Numbered from the stretch's first letter, positions 24,243-33,109 are shown. The stretch: 64,000 nt of DNA from CAVPHV01 sp963704825 (GCA_963704825.1 CAVPHV010000014.1:62001-126000), one strand, 5' to 3'. The notes: generated by a model from the letters alone, not told the origin. Made by a program: numbers and translations.

Positions 24243-25295
24243 CTACGTGGTGCGGACGAGTAGGGAGACCTTGGTCCCAAACAACTCGATCGAGCGCATG
24301 GCCGACTCATGAGATACCGAACCCGCGTGGTGCAGCATGAAGCGGTCGATGCCGAGGATCTCTTTCCAGTAGAGGATCTTGGTCGCAACCGTCTCGGGAT
24401 CGCCGACCACGAGGGAGCCCTCGGGGCTGCGCATCCAGTCGTACTGTTCCCGGGTCAGCGGCGGCCATCCCCGCTCGCGACCGATCTTGTTCATCATGTC
24501 GGTGAACGAGCGATAGATCTCATCTGAGGCCTGCTCGCTGTCGTCGGCGATGAAGCCGAGCCCATGGACCGCGAGCGGCAACTCGCCGGGGTCGTAGCCT
24601 GATTCGATCAGGGTCCTGCGGTAGAGGTCGGCGAGGACCTGGAACCGAGCCGGGTCGCCGCCGATGATGGCGAGGACGAGCGGCAGTCCAAGTCGCCCGG
24701 CCCGCACCACCGAAGCGGGGGTACCGCCCACCCCGATCCAGATCGGAAGCGGGTCCTGCTGCGGGCGGGGATAGACCGCTTGGTTGTGCAACGGCTCCCG
24801 AAACCGGCCCTGCCAGGTCACCCGCTCGTTCCTACTGATCTCCACCAATAGCTCGAGCTTCTCGGCGAATAGCTCGTTGTAGTCGTCGAGCGAGTAGCCA
24901 AAGAGGGGAAACGACTCGATGAATGAGCCGCGGCCGACCAAGAGTTCGGCTCGTCCGTTGGAGATGAGGTCGAGGGTGGAGAAGTCCTGGAACGTCCGCA
25001 CCGGATCGGCCGAGCTGAGAACGATGACGGCTGAGGACAGCCGGATCCGCTCGGTCAGGGCGGCCGCGGCGGCGAGCGTGATCGCCGGTGCCGAGGCCGC
25101 CATGTCGACCCGGTGGTGCTCACCGAGGCCGTACACGTCGAGGCCGACGCGTTCGGCCTCCACGATCTCTTCGATCACATTGCGGAGCCGTTCGCCGTGG
25201 CTGATGGGGACACCGGTGGTGGCGTTCTTGTGAGTCTCGGCGAAGCTCGTCATGCCGAGCTCGAAACGTTTGACAGCGGTGATGAGGGGTTCCAT
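24243..25295 (-). CDS. LLM class flavin-dependent oxidoreductase
   Basis: A 350-residue luciferase-like TIM-barrel protein. Typical motifs are GLDVYGLGEHHRVDMAASAP, RIRLSSAVIVLSSADPVR, LISNGRAELLVGRGSFIESF and PIWIGVGGTPASVVRAG. Family members use FMNH2 or F420; the substrate is unknown. ATG 25295 is taken as the start, though a second ATG 14 codons in (MTSFAETH) is possible. It is divergent from the aldolase gene. Confidence 0.9.
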   Translation of the reverse strand: MEPLITAVKRFELGMTSFAETHKNATTGVPISHGERLRNVIEEIVEAERVGLDVYGLGEHHRVDMAASAPAITLAAAAALTERIRLSSAVIVLSSADPVRTFQDFSTLDLISNGRAELLVGRGSFIESFPLFGYSLDDYNELFAEKLELLVEISRNERVTWQGRFREPLHNQAVYPRPQQDPLPIWIGVGGTPASVVRAGRLGLPLVLAIIGGDPARFQVLADLYRRTLIESGYDPGELPLAVHGLGFIADDSEQASDEIYRSFTDMMNKIGRERGWPPLTREQYDWMRSPEGSLVVGDPETVATKILYWKEILGIDRFMLHHAGSVSHESAMRSIELFGTKVSLLVRTT

Positions 25296-25425
25296 TCGGT
25301 AGCGGTGGACTTAGGTATACCAACCGAACCGAGCCTATGCAGCAGTCATTGCGGGGTATCAGGCCCGGCTCGTCGCCGGTAGGGTGTCGGGCGAGGCACC
25401 AATCGACATGCATCAGGGAGACTCT

Positions 25426-26097
25426 GTGGCGCCACACAGCAAGGCGGATGTCCTCGCCGCGATGGAACGTGACGGCGTGATTCCCGTGTTCAACCACTCC
25501 GACGTCGCTATCACCACGGAAGTGGCTCGTTGTATCGTCGCCGGAGGGCTGTCGACCTTCGAGTTCACCAATCGTGGCGAGGGTGCCCTCGATGTCTTCG
25601 CTGAGTTCGTCACGTGGGCAAGGGCTGAGCTTCCCGATCTGGTCGTGGGTATCGGAACCGTCACTGAGTCGGTTGCTGCTGTTCGAGCGATAGATCTTGG
25701 TGCCGACTTCGTCTTCGCTCCGAGCTTGTCCGGTGCGGTTGCAGTTGTCTGCAACTCCCGGGACGTTCCCTATGTGCCGGGCTGTGGCACCGTTACCGAG
25801 ATTCAGACCGCACATGACCTGGGATGCCACATGGTCAAGCTGTTCCCCGCCGAGTCGCTCGGCGGTCCGGCCTTCCTCAGTGCGGTGCGAGCACCCTGCC
25901 CGTGGGTGCGGGCAATCCCGACCGGCGGCGTCGAGCCCACGGTTGCGTCGCTCAAAGCATGGTTCGACGCCGGGGCACCTGCGGTAGGGATGGGAGCGAA
26001 GCTACTGCCCAGGGAGCTGGTCGCAGCAGGCGACTGGGACGCCATCGAGCGGAGGGTATCGGAGACGGTTGCGGCGGTGGCGCAAGCCCGGGCCTAG
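25426..26097 (+). CDS. KDPG/KHG-type aldolase
   Basis: A 223-residue class I aldolase of the 2-dehydro-3-deoxy-phosphogluconate / 4-hydroxy-2-oxoglutarate aldolase family. Key parts are GVIPVFNHSD, the catalytic Glu in FEFTNRGEG, GIGTVTESV, and the Schiff-base Lys in GCHMVKLFPAESLGGPAF with IPTGGVEP. The GTG at 25426 is chosen because it follows CAGGGAG. Earlier in-frame starts (GTG 25384, ATG 25408) have no good site. No Entner-Doudoroff dehydratase gene is nearby. Confidence 0.88.
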   Translation: MAPHSKADVLAAMERDGVIPVFNHSDVAITTEVARCIVAGGLSTFEFTNRGEGALDVFAEFVTWARAELPDLVVGIGTVTESVAAVRAIDLGADFVFAPSLSGAVAVVCNSRDVPYVPGCGTVTEIQTAHDLGCHMVKLFPAESLGGPAFLSAVRAPCPWVRAIPTGGVEPTVASLKAWFDAGAPAVGMGAKLLPRELVAAGDWDAIERRVSETVAAVAQARA

Positions 26098-26213
26098 AGC
26101 GAGGCGCTTCCGAGATACGGTGACAGCCTCAGGTCGGCGCTGAAGCCGCAATCCGCGCCCGCTCCTTGATCTGGGAGTTCTTCGGCGTAGCCCGGGCAGG
26201 GGGGAATGTGCGG

Positions 26214-26284
26214 AGCGGGTGAGGGGAATCGAACCCCCGTATTCAGCTTGGGAAGCTGATGTTCTACCATTGAACTACACCCGC
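26214..26284 (-). tRNA. tRNA-Gly (anticodon CCC)
   Basis: Reading leftward, a 7-bp acceptor stem GCGGGTG/CACCCGC, D-arm TAGTTCAATGGTAGAA, 5-bp anticodon stem TCAGC/GCTGA with loop TTCCCAA, and T-arm GGGGGTTCGATTCCCC form a complete cloverleaf. The anticodon complement is at 26250-26252 (CCC). The discriminator base is T, as expected for glycine tRNA. CCA is not encoded. Confidence 0.95.
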
Positions 26285-26376
26285 GAACCCGCGGATTGTA
26301 CCCCTTTCCGTTTTGGCGTACATATGCGCAGGATGATGCGCTGATGTCCGCCAAAACCCTCTAGGAGTCCGGTCGG

Positions 26377-26601
26377 ATGGATGTTGTCGAGCTGCTGGGG
26401 TTGGATTCGCTGCTCGGGGCCATGGTGTTGGCGCTCGGGGCCGCCATGGTGCTCGGCAACGGATTCGCCATCTACCAGAACCATCGGGGGCGGCGACCTG
26501 CCAAAGAAACCGGCGAGTTTCGGGCCGGCCGCGCCTGGTGGCTGTTTGGTGTCGGGGTACTGATCACGATTTGGGGAATCGCCAGCTTGCTCGCGGGTTG
26601 A
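26377..26601 (+). CDS. Small two-helix membrane protein
   Basis: 74 residues with two predicted membrane helices (about 10-32 and 51-72), joined by a short basic loop (QNHRGRRPAKETGEFRAGR). An AGGAG site precedes the ATG. No family is recognised. Confidence 0.7.
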   Translation: MDVVELLGLDSLLGAMVLALGAAMVLGNGFAIYQNHRGRRPAKETGEFRAGRAWWLFGVGVLITIWGIASLLAG

Positions 26602-26612
26602 AGCGTCGGTGG

Positions 26613-26631
26613 GCCGGGAACAAATCCCGGC
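26613..26631 (+). terminator. Short terminator hairpin
   Basis: GCCGGGA pairs with TCCCGGC around ACAAA, 11 bp after the small membrane gene. No T-run longer than two bases follows. Confidence 0.5.
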
Positions 26632-26693
26632 TTGATGTCGTCTAACTACCAGCGGTACCTACCATCGCCCGCTTCGCCGTGAAGGAACCGCAC

Positions 26694-27551
26694 ATGACCG
26701 ACCTCCCAATCCAGATACCGACTCGCCCCCGCCGGATGACGCTTGCCGTCGCCCTATGGGTGTTCGCCATTTCGACGACCGTTCTTCTCGTGGGGATCTG
26801 GGGGCGCAGCGTGACCAGTGACGAAGCCACCCTCCAAGCCAGTGCCGAAGCTGTCCTCGAAACCGACGTGGTGACGGATCGGGTCGGCGAGTGGCTCGCC
26901 GAGGGCCTGGCCGCCGCCGATGAGATCGAAGCCGCCGGGATCGCCGCCGCGGTCGAAGCCGTCGACGAGATGCCGGCCGCGCAGCGGGCGGTCGACGACA
27001 TCGTCGACCAGGTGGTCACCGCGGCCCTTGCTCCGCCCGGCTCGTCGCCCTCTGTCGACGTGGCTGGGGCCCTTGGGCCTGTCGTCCCGGATTTGCTGCG
27101 CGAACTGGAGGCGAACGGCATCGCCACCTCACCCACGGAAGTCGAGGCCGCCCTCGACGTGGTGGACACCCTGACCCTCCCGGTGGAACCGAGCAGTGCT
27201 TCGGGTGGTTTCGCCCGTGAAGCTCGGGCCGTTCTGACCAAGGTGATTGTGGTCGGCCTGCTTGGAATGCTCGTGGGCGGTGGTGTCGCTGTTGCCGTTT
27301 CCGATGATCGCTGGGGCCGGATGCGCTCGCTGGCGAGGCGGGTCGCGGTCTCGGCCTTCACGTTTGCGGTCCTGCTCCAGATCGGGCGGTGGGCGACCGA
27401 CCCTCAAGGCGGCCGGTCGCCCCTGGCGGCGGGTGGCGGTGTCGTGATGGGCAGCAACTGGCAGGTCCTGCTGGTCGTTGCGGCCGGTGGGGTCGCGGTG
27501 GCGTTCGCTGCCGGCGTCGTGGTGCGGCGCACCGGCCGGGCGACTGGATAG
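26694..27551 (+). CDS. Membrane protein with large extracytoplasmic helical domain
   Basis: 285 residues. A first membrane helix (about 17-36) is followed by an Ala/Glu/Asp-rich helical region of about 140 residues outside the membrane (LAAADEIEAAGIAAAVEAVD). Three further helices follow (about 180-205, 222-240 and 258-280). It resembles in layout the frameshifted membrane protein at 57786, but no shared motif was confirmed. ATG 26694 has GAAGGA upstream; GTG 26679 is an alternative. The function is unknown. Confidence 0.72.
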   Translation: MTDLPIQIPTRPRRMTLAVALWVFAISTTVLLVGIWGRSVTSDEATLQASAEAVLETDVVTDRVGEWLAEGLAAADEIEAAGIAAAVEAVDEMPAAQRAVDDIVDQVVTAALAPPGSSPSVDVAGALGPVVPDLLRELEANGIATSPTEVEAALDVVDTLTLPVEPSSASGGFAREARAVLTKVIVVGLLGMLVGGGVAVAVSDDRWGRMRSLARRVAVSAFTFAVLLQIGRWATDPQGGRSPLAAGGGVVMGSNWQVLLVVAAGGVAVAFAAGVVVRRTGRATG

Positions 27552-27580
27552 TCAGGGGAATCACTATCGTCGGGTCCCTC

Positions 27581-28294
27581 GTGAGCTCATCCAGAATCCC
27601 CACGCTGGCGTTGTTGATGATCGCGCTCTCGCTGATGGCCACCGCTTGCGGTGACGCCGACGGCAGCGGAACGACGGCGGCTCCGGAAGGCACGACCGCG
27701 GCCGCCGCTCAGTCGACGACAACCGCCGCTCCGTCCACGTCGGCGCCGACGACCACCGCGGCGCCGACGACAACCACCTCCGGACCCGAGGGAACGGCTC
27801 CTGTGGTCATCACCGGTGAGCCGCTTCCCGAGGTGGCCGATTCTGGGGAAGACCTCGCAATCGGCCTCGCACCACCGCAGATCGTCGGTGTCGATTTCTC
27901 AGGCAACGAAGTTGTTCTTGGTGGTGGGGATGCTCCACAAGCGATCCTGTTTGTTGCCCACTGGTGTTCACATTGCCAGGCCGAGGTACCGGCGGTGCAA
28001 GCCTGGGTAGATGAGACCGGAGGAGTCGAGGGGGTCGAGATCGTCGCCGTCTCGACCGCGGTGGTGCCGGAGCGCTCCAACTATCCCCCTTCCGAGTGGT
28101 TTGCGGCCGAAGCCTGGTCATCATTGATCATGGCCGACGACATCGACGCTTCGAGCTTCATCGCCTACGGCGGGCGTGCCATCCCGTTTTGGGTCTTTCT
28201 CGACGGTGCCGGCAAGGTCTACCACCGCATCGAGGGCGAGGTCGATCTGGTCACGCTCGAGTCCGTGATGAACGAATTGGCGGCGACCGGCTAG
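27581..28294 (+). CDS. TlpA-like thioredoxin-fold lipoprotein
   Basis: 237 residues from GTG 27581. The lipoprotein signal ends LMATAC (Cys23), then a Thr/Ala/Ser-rich linker runs to about residue 70. A thioredoxin-fold domain has the active-site motif WCSHC (about 128-132) in ILFVAHWCSHCQAEVPAVQA. Further on are AYGGRAIPFWVFLD with the cis-Pro and the C-terminal VTLESVMNELAATG. It probably acts as an extracytoplasmic thiol-disulfide protein. Confidence 0.88.
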   Translation: MSSSRIPTLALLMIALSLMATACGDADGSGTTAAPEGTTAAAAQSTTTAAPSTSAPTTTAAPTTTTSGPEGTAPVVITGEPLPEVADSGEDLAIGLAPPQIVGVDFSGNEVVLGGGDAPQAILFVAHWCSHCQAEVPAVQAWVDETGGVEGVEIVAVSTAVVPERSNYPPSEWFAAEAWSSLIMADDIDASSFIAYGGRAIPFWVFLDGAGKVYHRIEGEVDLVTLESVMNELAATG

Positions 28295-28356
28295 TCGCTC
28301 ATCTCGAGCACGGTCTTCATTCCCGGGAGGATGATTGGGAACTCCTGTCGTGACAT
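28291..28356 (-). CDS. Possible 21-residue small protein
   Basis: A short frame, MSRQEFPIILPGMKTVLEMS plus Asp, preceded by a very good site GGAAGGAAAGG. Its stop codon overlaps the stop of the convergent TlpA-like gene. No family is known. It could be a true small protein, or the intact start of a gene truncated by rearrangement. Confidence 0.3.
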   Translation of the reverse strand: MSRQEFPIILPGMKTVLEMSD

Positions 28357-28441
28357 CGAAGCCTTTCCTTCCGACTAGGTCCAAACCACTCGTCGGTGGA
28401 TCCGGTGGACCGCGCCAAAGGCCATCGGGTAGCCTCGGCGC

Positions 28442-29254
28442 ATGGAGCGATCATGCACCGTGGTGCGGGTATTCACCCGAGGTGATGCCGGGGGAAACCA
28501 CCTCGGCGTCGTCGAGGACATCAGCGGACTCGACGAGGAGGCGATGCAGCGTATCGCCACCGACCTGGGCTTTTCCGAAACCGTCTTCATCGCCGACACC
28601 GGATCCGATGCCCCGGTGGTGCGAATCTTCACCCCCGGTGACGAATTGCCCTTTGCCGGACACCCGTTGGTCGGTGCGGCCTGGGTCTTGACGGTGGGCG
28701 GATCATCACCGGCCGGGTCGTTGCAGTGCGGGATCGGCGAGGTGCACATCCGAGTTGATGGTGATCTCGTGTGGATCGATGTGCCGATGAGCGGCGAAGT
28801 GGCCCCCAAAGATGATGCACGGTGGGACGGCGGTATTGCCGGGTTCTTTGCTGCCGCCGGAATCGCCGACACGGTTTCGTCGGCTCGAGTCCTGCTTCCC
28901 AATGAGTACCTCATCGGCGAACTCCGGAGCCCGGCTGCGGTTGCTGCCCTCGAGCCTGACATGGAAACGCTCGCCGCGGTTTTCGGCACGCTCGTCTACG
29001 CCCGAGTCGGCGACCGCGTCCGAGCTCGCTTCTTCGCGCCCGATACCGGCGTTCCCGAGGACCCGGCCACGGGGAGTGCCGCGGTTGCGCTCGCAACCGT
29101 ACTGCGGTCACGCGGGGAACACTCGGGCCGCCTCACCATCGATCAGGGTGAGGAGATCGGCCATCCTTCGACTATCGAGCTCACTTGGGCAGGAGACACC
29201 GCCGCGATCGGGGGCACGGTGCGATTCGACGGGATTCGAACCCTCGTCGAGTAG
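28442..29254 (+). CDS. PhzF family protein
   Basis: A 270-residue protein with the two-lobed diaminopimelate-epimerase-like fold of PhzF isomerases. Key residues are Glu46 in GFSETVFI, the FAGHPLVGAAW motif (about 71-81), and the second-lobe signature GVPEDPATGSAAVALA. PhzF itself acts in phenazine synthesis, but most homologues are uncharacterised and no phenazine genes are present. Confidence 0.9.
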   Translation: MERSCTVVRVFTRGDAGGNHLGVVEDISGLDEEAMQRIATDLGFSETVFIADTGSDAPVVRIFTPGDELPFAGHPLVGAAWVLTVGGSSPAGSLQCGIGEVHIRVDGDLVWIDVPMSGEVAPKDDARWDGGIAGFFAAAGIADTVSSARVLLPNEYLIGELRSPAAVAALEPDMETLAAVFGTLVYARVGDRVRARFFAPDTGVPEDPATGSAAVALATVLRSRGEHSGRLTIDQGEEIGHPSTIELTWAGDTAAIGGTVRFDGIRTLVE

Positions 29255-29283
29255 GAAGCAACCCCAGACATGAGGTACCGACG

Positions 29284-29769
29284 ATGATGACCGCGGCCAA
29301 GTTGGCGAAGGACTACAAACGAAACGCAACCATCATCAAATGGCAGGCTGACGGCCTGAGTCATGCCGACAGCCTGATTCAGACTCCCTATCGCATCAAC
29401 TGCCTCAACTGGGTCCTCGGGCACATCGCTGAAGGTCGCGACGACGTGCTCGAAATGGTAGGCGCCGAGCGCGTGGGCGAACCCGGGGAACTCGATCGCT
29501 ACCTGCGCGAGTCTGAGCCGATTCTGGAGGACGGCCCCGGTGTTGTTCCCCTGGCGCGTCTGCTCGAGATCATCAACGAAACCCAGGAGCGTCTCGACGT
29601 GACGCTCGGAGGCTTGTCTGAAGCAGAGCTGGCTGTTGGGACCATCGAGGATGAGCGCACCACCACCTTGGCCGGCCGGGTTCACTTCGCCTACTTCCAC
29701 GACACCTATCACACCGGCCAAACCGAACTTCTCCGCCAAGTCGCCGGCAAGAACGATCACATCATCTGA
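29284..29769 (+). CDS. DinB-like four-helix metal-binding protein
   Basis: 161 residues with the DinB/YfiT bundle pattern. The putative metal-binding His residues are in VLGHIAEGRDDV (about 49) and HFAYFHDTYHTGQTELLR (about 133-142). Family members include thiol-S-transferases for bacillithiol or mycothiol; the substrate is not known. The name DinB here is unrelated to the DNA polymerase gene at 35042. It starts 29 bp after the PhzF stop. Confidence 0.85.
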   Translation: MMTAAKLAKDYKRNATIIKWQADGLSHADSLIQTPYRINCLNWVLGHIAEGRDDVLEMVGAERVGEPGELDRYLRESEPILEDGPGVVPLARLLEIINETQERLDVTLGGLSEAELAVGTIEDERTTTLAGRVHFAYFHDTYHTGQTELLRQVAGKNDHII

Positions 29770-29835
29770 GCGACGCATCGGCCCCCGCGTGCCGGCTTGG
29801 GTCCACCGTCATCGGCAGCTTGGTACGCTGGGGTT

Positions 29836-30696
29836 ATGGATCTCTACGCTCGCGTCAACATTCTCGAAGGCAAAGCTGTCCGTCTGCCACGGGGCAACGT
29901 CAATGACGAGGTCATCTTCCTCGAGGCCGACCCACTTGAACGCGCCCACGGCTGGGTCTCGAAGGGCGCCAATCGGCTCCTGATCGTTGATCTCGATGCC
30001 GCTGCCCACGGCGACTACCGCAACCGGCCGATGATCAACGAAATCATCGCAGACGTCGACGTGCCGGTGCAGGTCGGTGGCGGGGTGCGTACCCCCGCTG
30101 AGGTCGACGCGTTGCTCAGCGGTGGAGCATGGCGGGTGACGATGGGAACCACCGCGATGGTCGACCAGGTCTTGTTCTGGGATATCTGCCGGGATCACCC
30201 CGGCCGGATTGCCGTGAGCCTCGATGTGCTGCCCGACCAGGAGTTGGCCATCCGGGGCTGGACCGAGGGAAGCGGCAGCTACCTCGAAGAGACGCTGATC
30301 GAGCTGTCGTCGGCCGGCCCCGCCGCCTTCATGCTGTCCGAGGTCGGTCGTGACGCCCTCAATGAACCACCGAACTTCGACAATCTGCGACTTGCGTTGA
30401 CCACGGTTGAGGAGGAGGTCATTGCCGCCGGCGGAGTGAGAGGTGTCGAAGACCTCGAGCTCCTGCGCGACCTCGAAGTGGATGGCCGCCAGGTGGGAGG
30501 TGTCGTCGTCGGCCGTGAGGTCACCGCAGGCAGGTTCACCGTCGAGGAGGCGGCTGCCCTGGTGCGGCGCAAGCCCGGCCCGCCGAAGGGACCGTGGAGC
30601 GCCGAGGAGTTGCAGCAAGCGTTGGCCAACTACCGGGCGTCCCATGCCGGACCCGCCGACGTCGAAGCCTTCCTGGCGTGGTTGCACGGCGAATAG
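29836..30696 (+). CDS. Divergent HisA/HisF-like TIM-barrel protein
   Basis: A 286-residue (beta/alpha)8 protein resembling HisA/PriA (ProFAR isomerase). The phosphate-binding halves VQVGGGVRT (about 79-87) and IAAGGVRGVEDLE are well kept, and the core runs to about 240. The catalytic Asp near the N-terminus is Asn8 (ARVNILEGKAVRL), and the second conserved Asp region (TD in TDIxRDG) reads SE (FMLSEVGRDAL). A C-terminal extension of about 45 residues (GPPKGPWSAEELQQALANYR) is extra. No his genes are adjacent. A role other than histidine synthesis is likely. Confidence 0.8.
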   Translation: MDLYARVNILEGKAVRLPRGNVNDEVIFLEADPLERAHGWVSKGANRLLIVDLDAAAHGDYRNRPMINEIIADVDVPVQVGGGVRTPAEVDALLSGGAWRVTMGTTAMVDQVLFWDICRDHPGRIAVSLDVLPDQELAIRGWTEGSGSYLEETLIELSSAGPAAFMLSEVGRDALNEPPNFDNLRLALTTVEEEVIAAGGVRGVEDLELLRDLEVDGRQVGGVVVGREVTAGRFTVEEAAALVRRKPGPPKGPWSAEELQQALANYRASHAGPADVEAFLAWLHGE

Positions 30697-30700
30697 CCGC

Positions 30701-31714
30701 TCAGCTCCCGCCGGTTCCGGGCATGGTGAGCACAGCAGCCCCCTCAACGTCGCCGGATTTCAGCCTCGCCAGTGCCAGATTGGCGTCCTCCATCCGATAG
30801 GGGTCGACCACGGTGCGGATCGGAATCCTCGCCGCCAGCTCGAGGTACTCCTGGGCGTCGGCTCTGGTGAAGTTTGCAACGCTGCGTACCGAGCGCTCCC
30901 ACCACAGCATGTCGTAGGGAAACTCGGGGATCTGATCGAGATGGATTGCGTTGACGGCCACCGTGCCACCGCGATCGAGCGACTGGAGTGCTTCGATGAC
31001 CACATAGCCGGCCGGGGCGAAGGTGACGGCAGCATCGAGCGGGACCGGCGGCCGGTCGTGATAGGAGCCGGTCCATGCGGCGCCCATGTCGAGAGCGCGC
31101 TGCTGCTCGGGAACCGAGCGGGTGGCGACGAAGACCTCGCAGCCCCAATGGATGGCAACCTGAATGGCCAGCAGCGCCGAAGCCCCGAACCCATACAGAC
31201 CAAGACGACCACCCGGCTCAATTCCGCTCATCTTCAGGGAGCGATAGCCGATCACCCCGCCACACAGGAGCGGAGCCGCCTCGAGGTCTCCGAAGCCGGG
31301 CGGCACTCGCAAGGCGAAGTCGGTCCGAACAGTCATCTGCGTGGCGTAACCGCCATCGCGGTCCCAGCCGGTGAACTCGGCGGCCTCGCAAAGGTTTTCG
31401 GAACCCGCCCGGCAGAACCGACAAGTGCCGCAGGTTCCGGCCAGCCAGGCAACACCGGCCCGCTCGCCGACCTGCCAGCCGGTGATCCGGCTGCCGGTGG
31501 CGATGATGGTGCCAACGGCTTGGTGCCCGGGGACGACCGGGAGTTGCCGGGCCGCCAGATCACCCTCGATGAGTTGGAGATCAGTGCGGCATACGCCGCA
31601 CGCCGCCACTTGGATGACGAGTTCGTTGGGTGCCGGGTTGAGATCGGCGGCATCGAATGATTCCAGTGGGCGGCTGCGCATCGGGCCGGGCGTGACCAGG
31701 CGACGGCCTCGCAT
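30701..31714 (-). CDS. Zinc-dependent alcohol dehydrogenase family protein
   Basis: A 337-residue medium-chain dehydrogenase. The catalytic zinc site has Cys in AACGVCRTDLQ and His in VPGHQAVG. The structural zinc lobe CGTCRFCRAGSENLC is complete. The nucleotide-binding loop is LGLYGFGASALLAIQVA (GxGxxA). Overall it resembles the AdhA-like group annotated as zinc-binding alcohol dehydrogenases. The preferred alcohol is unknown. Confidence 0.9.
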   Translation of the reverse strand: MRGRRLVTPGPMRSRPLESFDAADLNPAPNELVIQVAACGVCRTDLQLIEGDLAARQLPVVPGHQAVGTIIATGSRITGWQVGERAGVAWLAGTCGTCRFCRAGSENLCEAAEFTGWDRDGGYATQMTVRTDFALRVPPGFGDLEAAPLLCGGVIGYRSLKMSGIEPGGRLGLYGFGASALLAIQVAIHWGCEVFVATRSVPEQQRALDMGAAWTGSYHDRPPVPLDAAVTFAPAGYVVIEALQSLDRGGTVAVNAIHLDQIPEFPYDMLWWERSVRSVANFTRADAQEYLELAARIPIRTVVDPYRMEDANLALARLKSGDVEGAAVLTMPGTGGS

Positions 31715-32160
31715 GGAGGGGCTCCCTGTCGTTGTGTTGTGGACTATCAGTTTGCCTGATCGGACTCGGCCCATCCAGAGGCTCTGTGTCAATTTGCCGT
31801 CTCAGGTCACGGCGGTACTCGGGGACCTTCGGCCCTGGCGGGAGAGTCGAGCCGATGGGCAGGATGTCCAACAAGGGGATCGGCGATGAGCCGAAGGGTG
31901 AATGATGAGGGACCGCGGGGCGGCCCGAGTGGTCGTTCCCGATCTCGGACATACAGGCGGCAGGTCCGCCGGCGAACGTCGGGCCCGCAGTCTCGGGGCC
32001 AACGCGGCGCAGCCGGGCAGGAACCCGGCCGGGCGGAGAACGGTGACCGGGCAGCTTCGGAGGCTTGGTCGGGTCACCACAGCGATGGCACGAGCACGCG
32101 GGCCCGCCGTCGCGACCGATTGGTTCGGGGCCGCACCGCTCTTTCCGATGGGAGGTAGCT
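31715..32160. other. 446-bp non-coding stretch between divergent genes
   Basis: No protein of recognisable type is encoded. The longest frame (31902-32177, plus) is Arg- and Gly-rich and runs into the next gene. Short hairpins occur, for example GCCGGG/CCCGGC at 32012-32029. The length and GC-rich secondary structure could fit an unrecognised RNA or a long leader for the gene at 32161; nothing definite is seen. Confidence 0.4.
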
Positions 32161-32589
32161 ATGAGCCCGCAACGTGAGCAGTACTACCGAATCTTGTTCC
32201 TGGTGGCCGCGGTGTACGACATCGTGCTCGGCACCATCTTCACCTTCTTCCATCCTTGGGCCTTCGAGGTGCTCGACATCGCCGATCAGGACCCGGGATC
32301 CGGCTATGTACCGCTGATCGGTGCATTCCTGTTCGTCATCGGGATCGCGTACGTCCTGATCTATCGGGGTGATCTGGTCCGCAATGTCGACCTCATTGCC
32401 GTGGGTACGCTGTACAAACTCGCCTATTCGGCTGTTGCGTTCTGGTTCTGGATCGTCATCGACGACGTCCCCCACATCCTGTTTCCCGCCCTCTTCGGCG
32501 TTGTCGATCTCGTCATGTTCGGCGCCATGCTCGAGTGTTGGCTGACGGTGCGCAGGCTCGCCGCAGGCAGAAGCGCTCCTGCCGCCTGA
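32161..32589 (+). CDS. Four-helix membrane protein, unknown function
   Basis: 142 residues with four predicted helices: YRILFLVAAVYDIVLGTIFT, then about 48-68, 76-104 and 112-130. GGGAGGT lies 5 nt before the ATG. It resembles small DoxX-like or sterol-sensing-type membrane proteins only in layout; no motif settles this. Confidence 0.72.
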   Translation: MSPQREQYYRILFLVAAVYDIVLGTIFTFFHPWAFEVLDIADQDPGSGYVPLIGAFLFVIGIAYVLIYRGDLVRNVDLIAVGTLYKLAYSAVAFWFWIVIDDVPHILFPALFGVVDLVMFGAMLECWLTVRRLAAGRSAPAA

Positions 32590-32599
32590 ACGGGCGGTC

Positions 32600-33109
32600 T
32601 CAGTCGAGCAGTCCCACGAAGACGAGGGCGGCGCCGGCGACAACCAGGCCGGCATGCACTGTGACGAGCAGCCACCGTCCCGGTGAGAAGGGGGCGGCGA
32701 AGGCGCTCGGCACCGGTACCCAGCGGTACCAGAACCAACCGCCGAGGCTTGCTCCGAGCAGGATCCCGGCGGTGAGCAGCGGCCAGCCGACCCGCCCCGC
32801 GCCCGACGGAGGAAGCGCAGTGAGACAGACCCCGGTGAGGCCGACGGTCACCAGCCCAGCGGGGACCACGAGAAGATACCGGGTCTTCGGTCGGATCAGG
32901 CTGACGGCCAACAACGTGGGCATCGCAAGCCATCCGGCGAAAAGAGTGATGAGGATCCAACCGGCCACCCCATCGGTGGCAGTTGCCAGGACCCAGATGA
33001 CACCGAGGGCCACCGCGCTGATCATCACCAGCCGTGCCACCCGAGCCGTGAATCGCTTATCGGCGCTCAGTTCCACGGGGCGTTGCTGGCCCGCGGTTGG
33101 CCCCGCCAT
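32600..33109 (-). CDS. Membrane protein coupled to a radical SAM gene
   Basis: 169 residues with about five predicted membrane helices, ending VVAGAALVFVGLLD. Its ATG (33109) overlaps the stop of the radical SAM gene by one base, with GGAGG just upstream, so the two are translated together. A GTG immediately upstream is an alternative start. The function is unknown; it may anchor or serve the product of its partner. Confidence 0.75.
   Translation of the reverse strand: MAGPTAGQQRPVELSADKRFTARVARLVMISAVALGVIWVLATATDGVAGWILITLFAGWLAMPTLLAVSLIRPKTRYLLVVPAGLVTVGLTGVCLTALPPSGAGRVGWPLLTAGILLGASLGGWFWYRWVPVPSAFAAPFSPGRWLLVTVHAGLVVAGAALVFVGLLD

Noticed and set aside
29284..29769. DNA damage-inducible polymerase from the DinB name
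   Set aside because: The sequence is the four-helix DinB/YfiT metal-binding fold, not a polymerase; the true Y-family polymerase is at 35042-36322.
31902..32177. Possible 91-residue gene before the membrane protein at 32161
   Set aside because: It is Arg/Gly-rich, without motifs, overlaps a better supported start, and its third-codon GC is lower than in true genes here.
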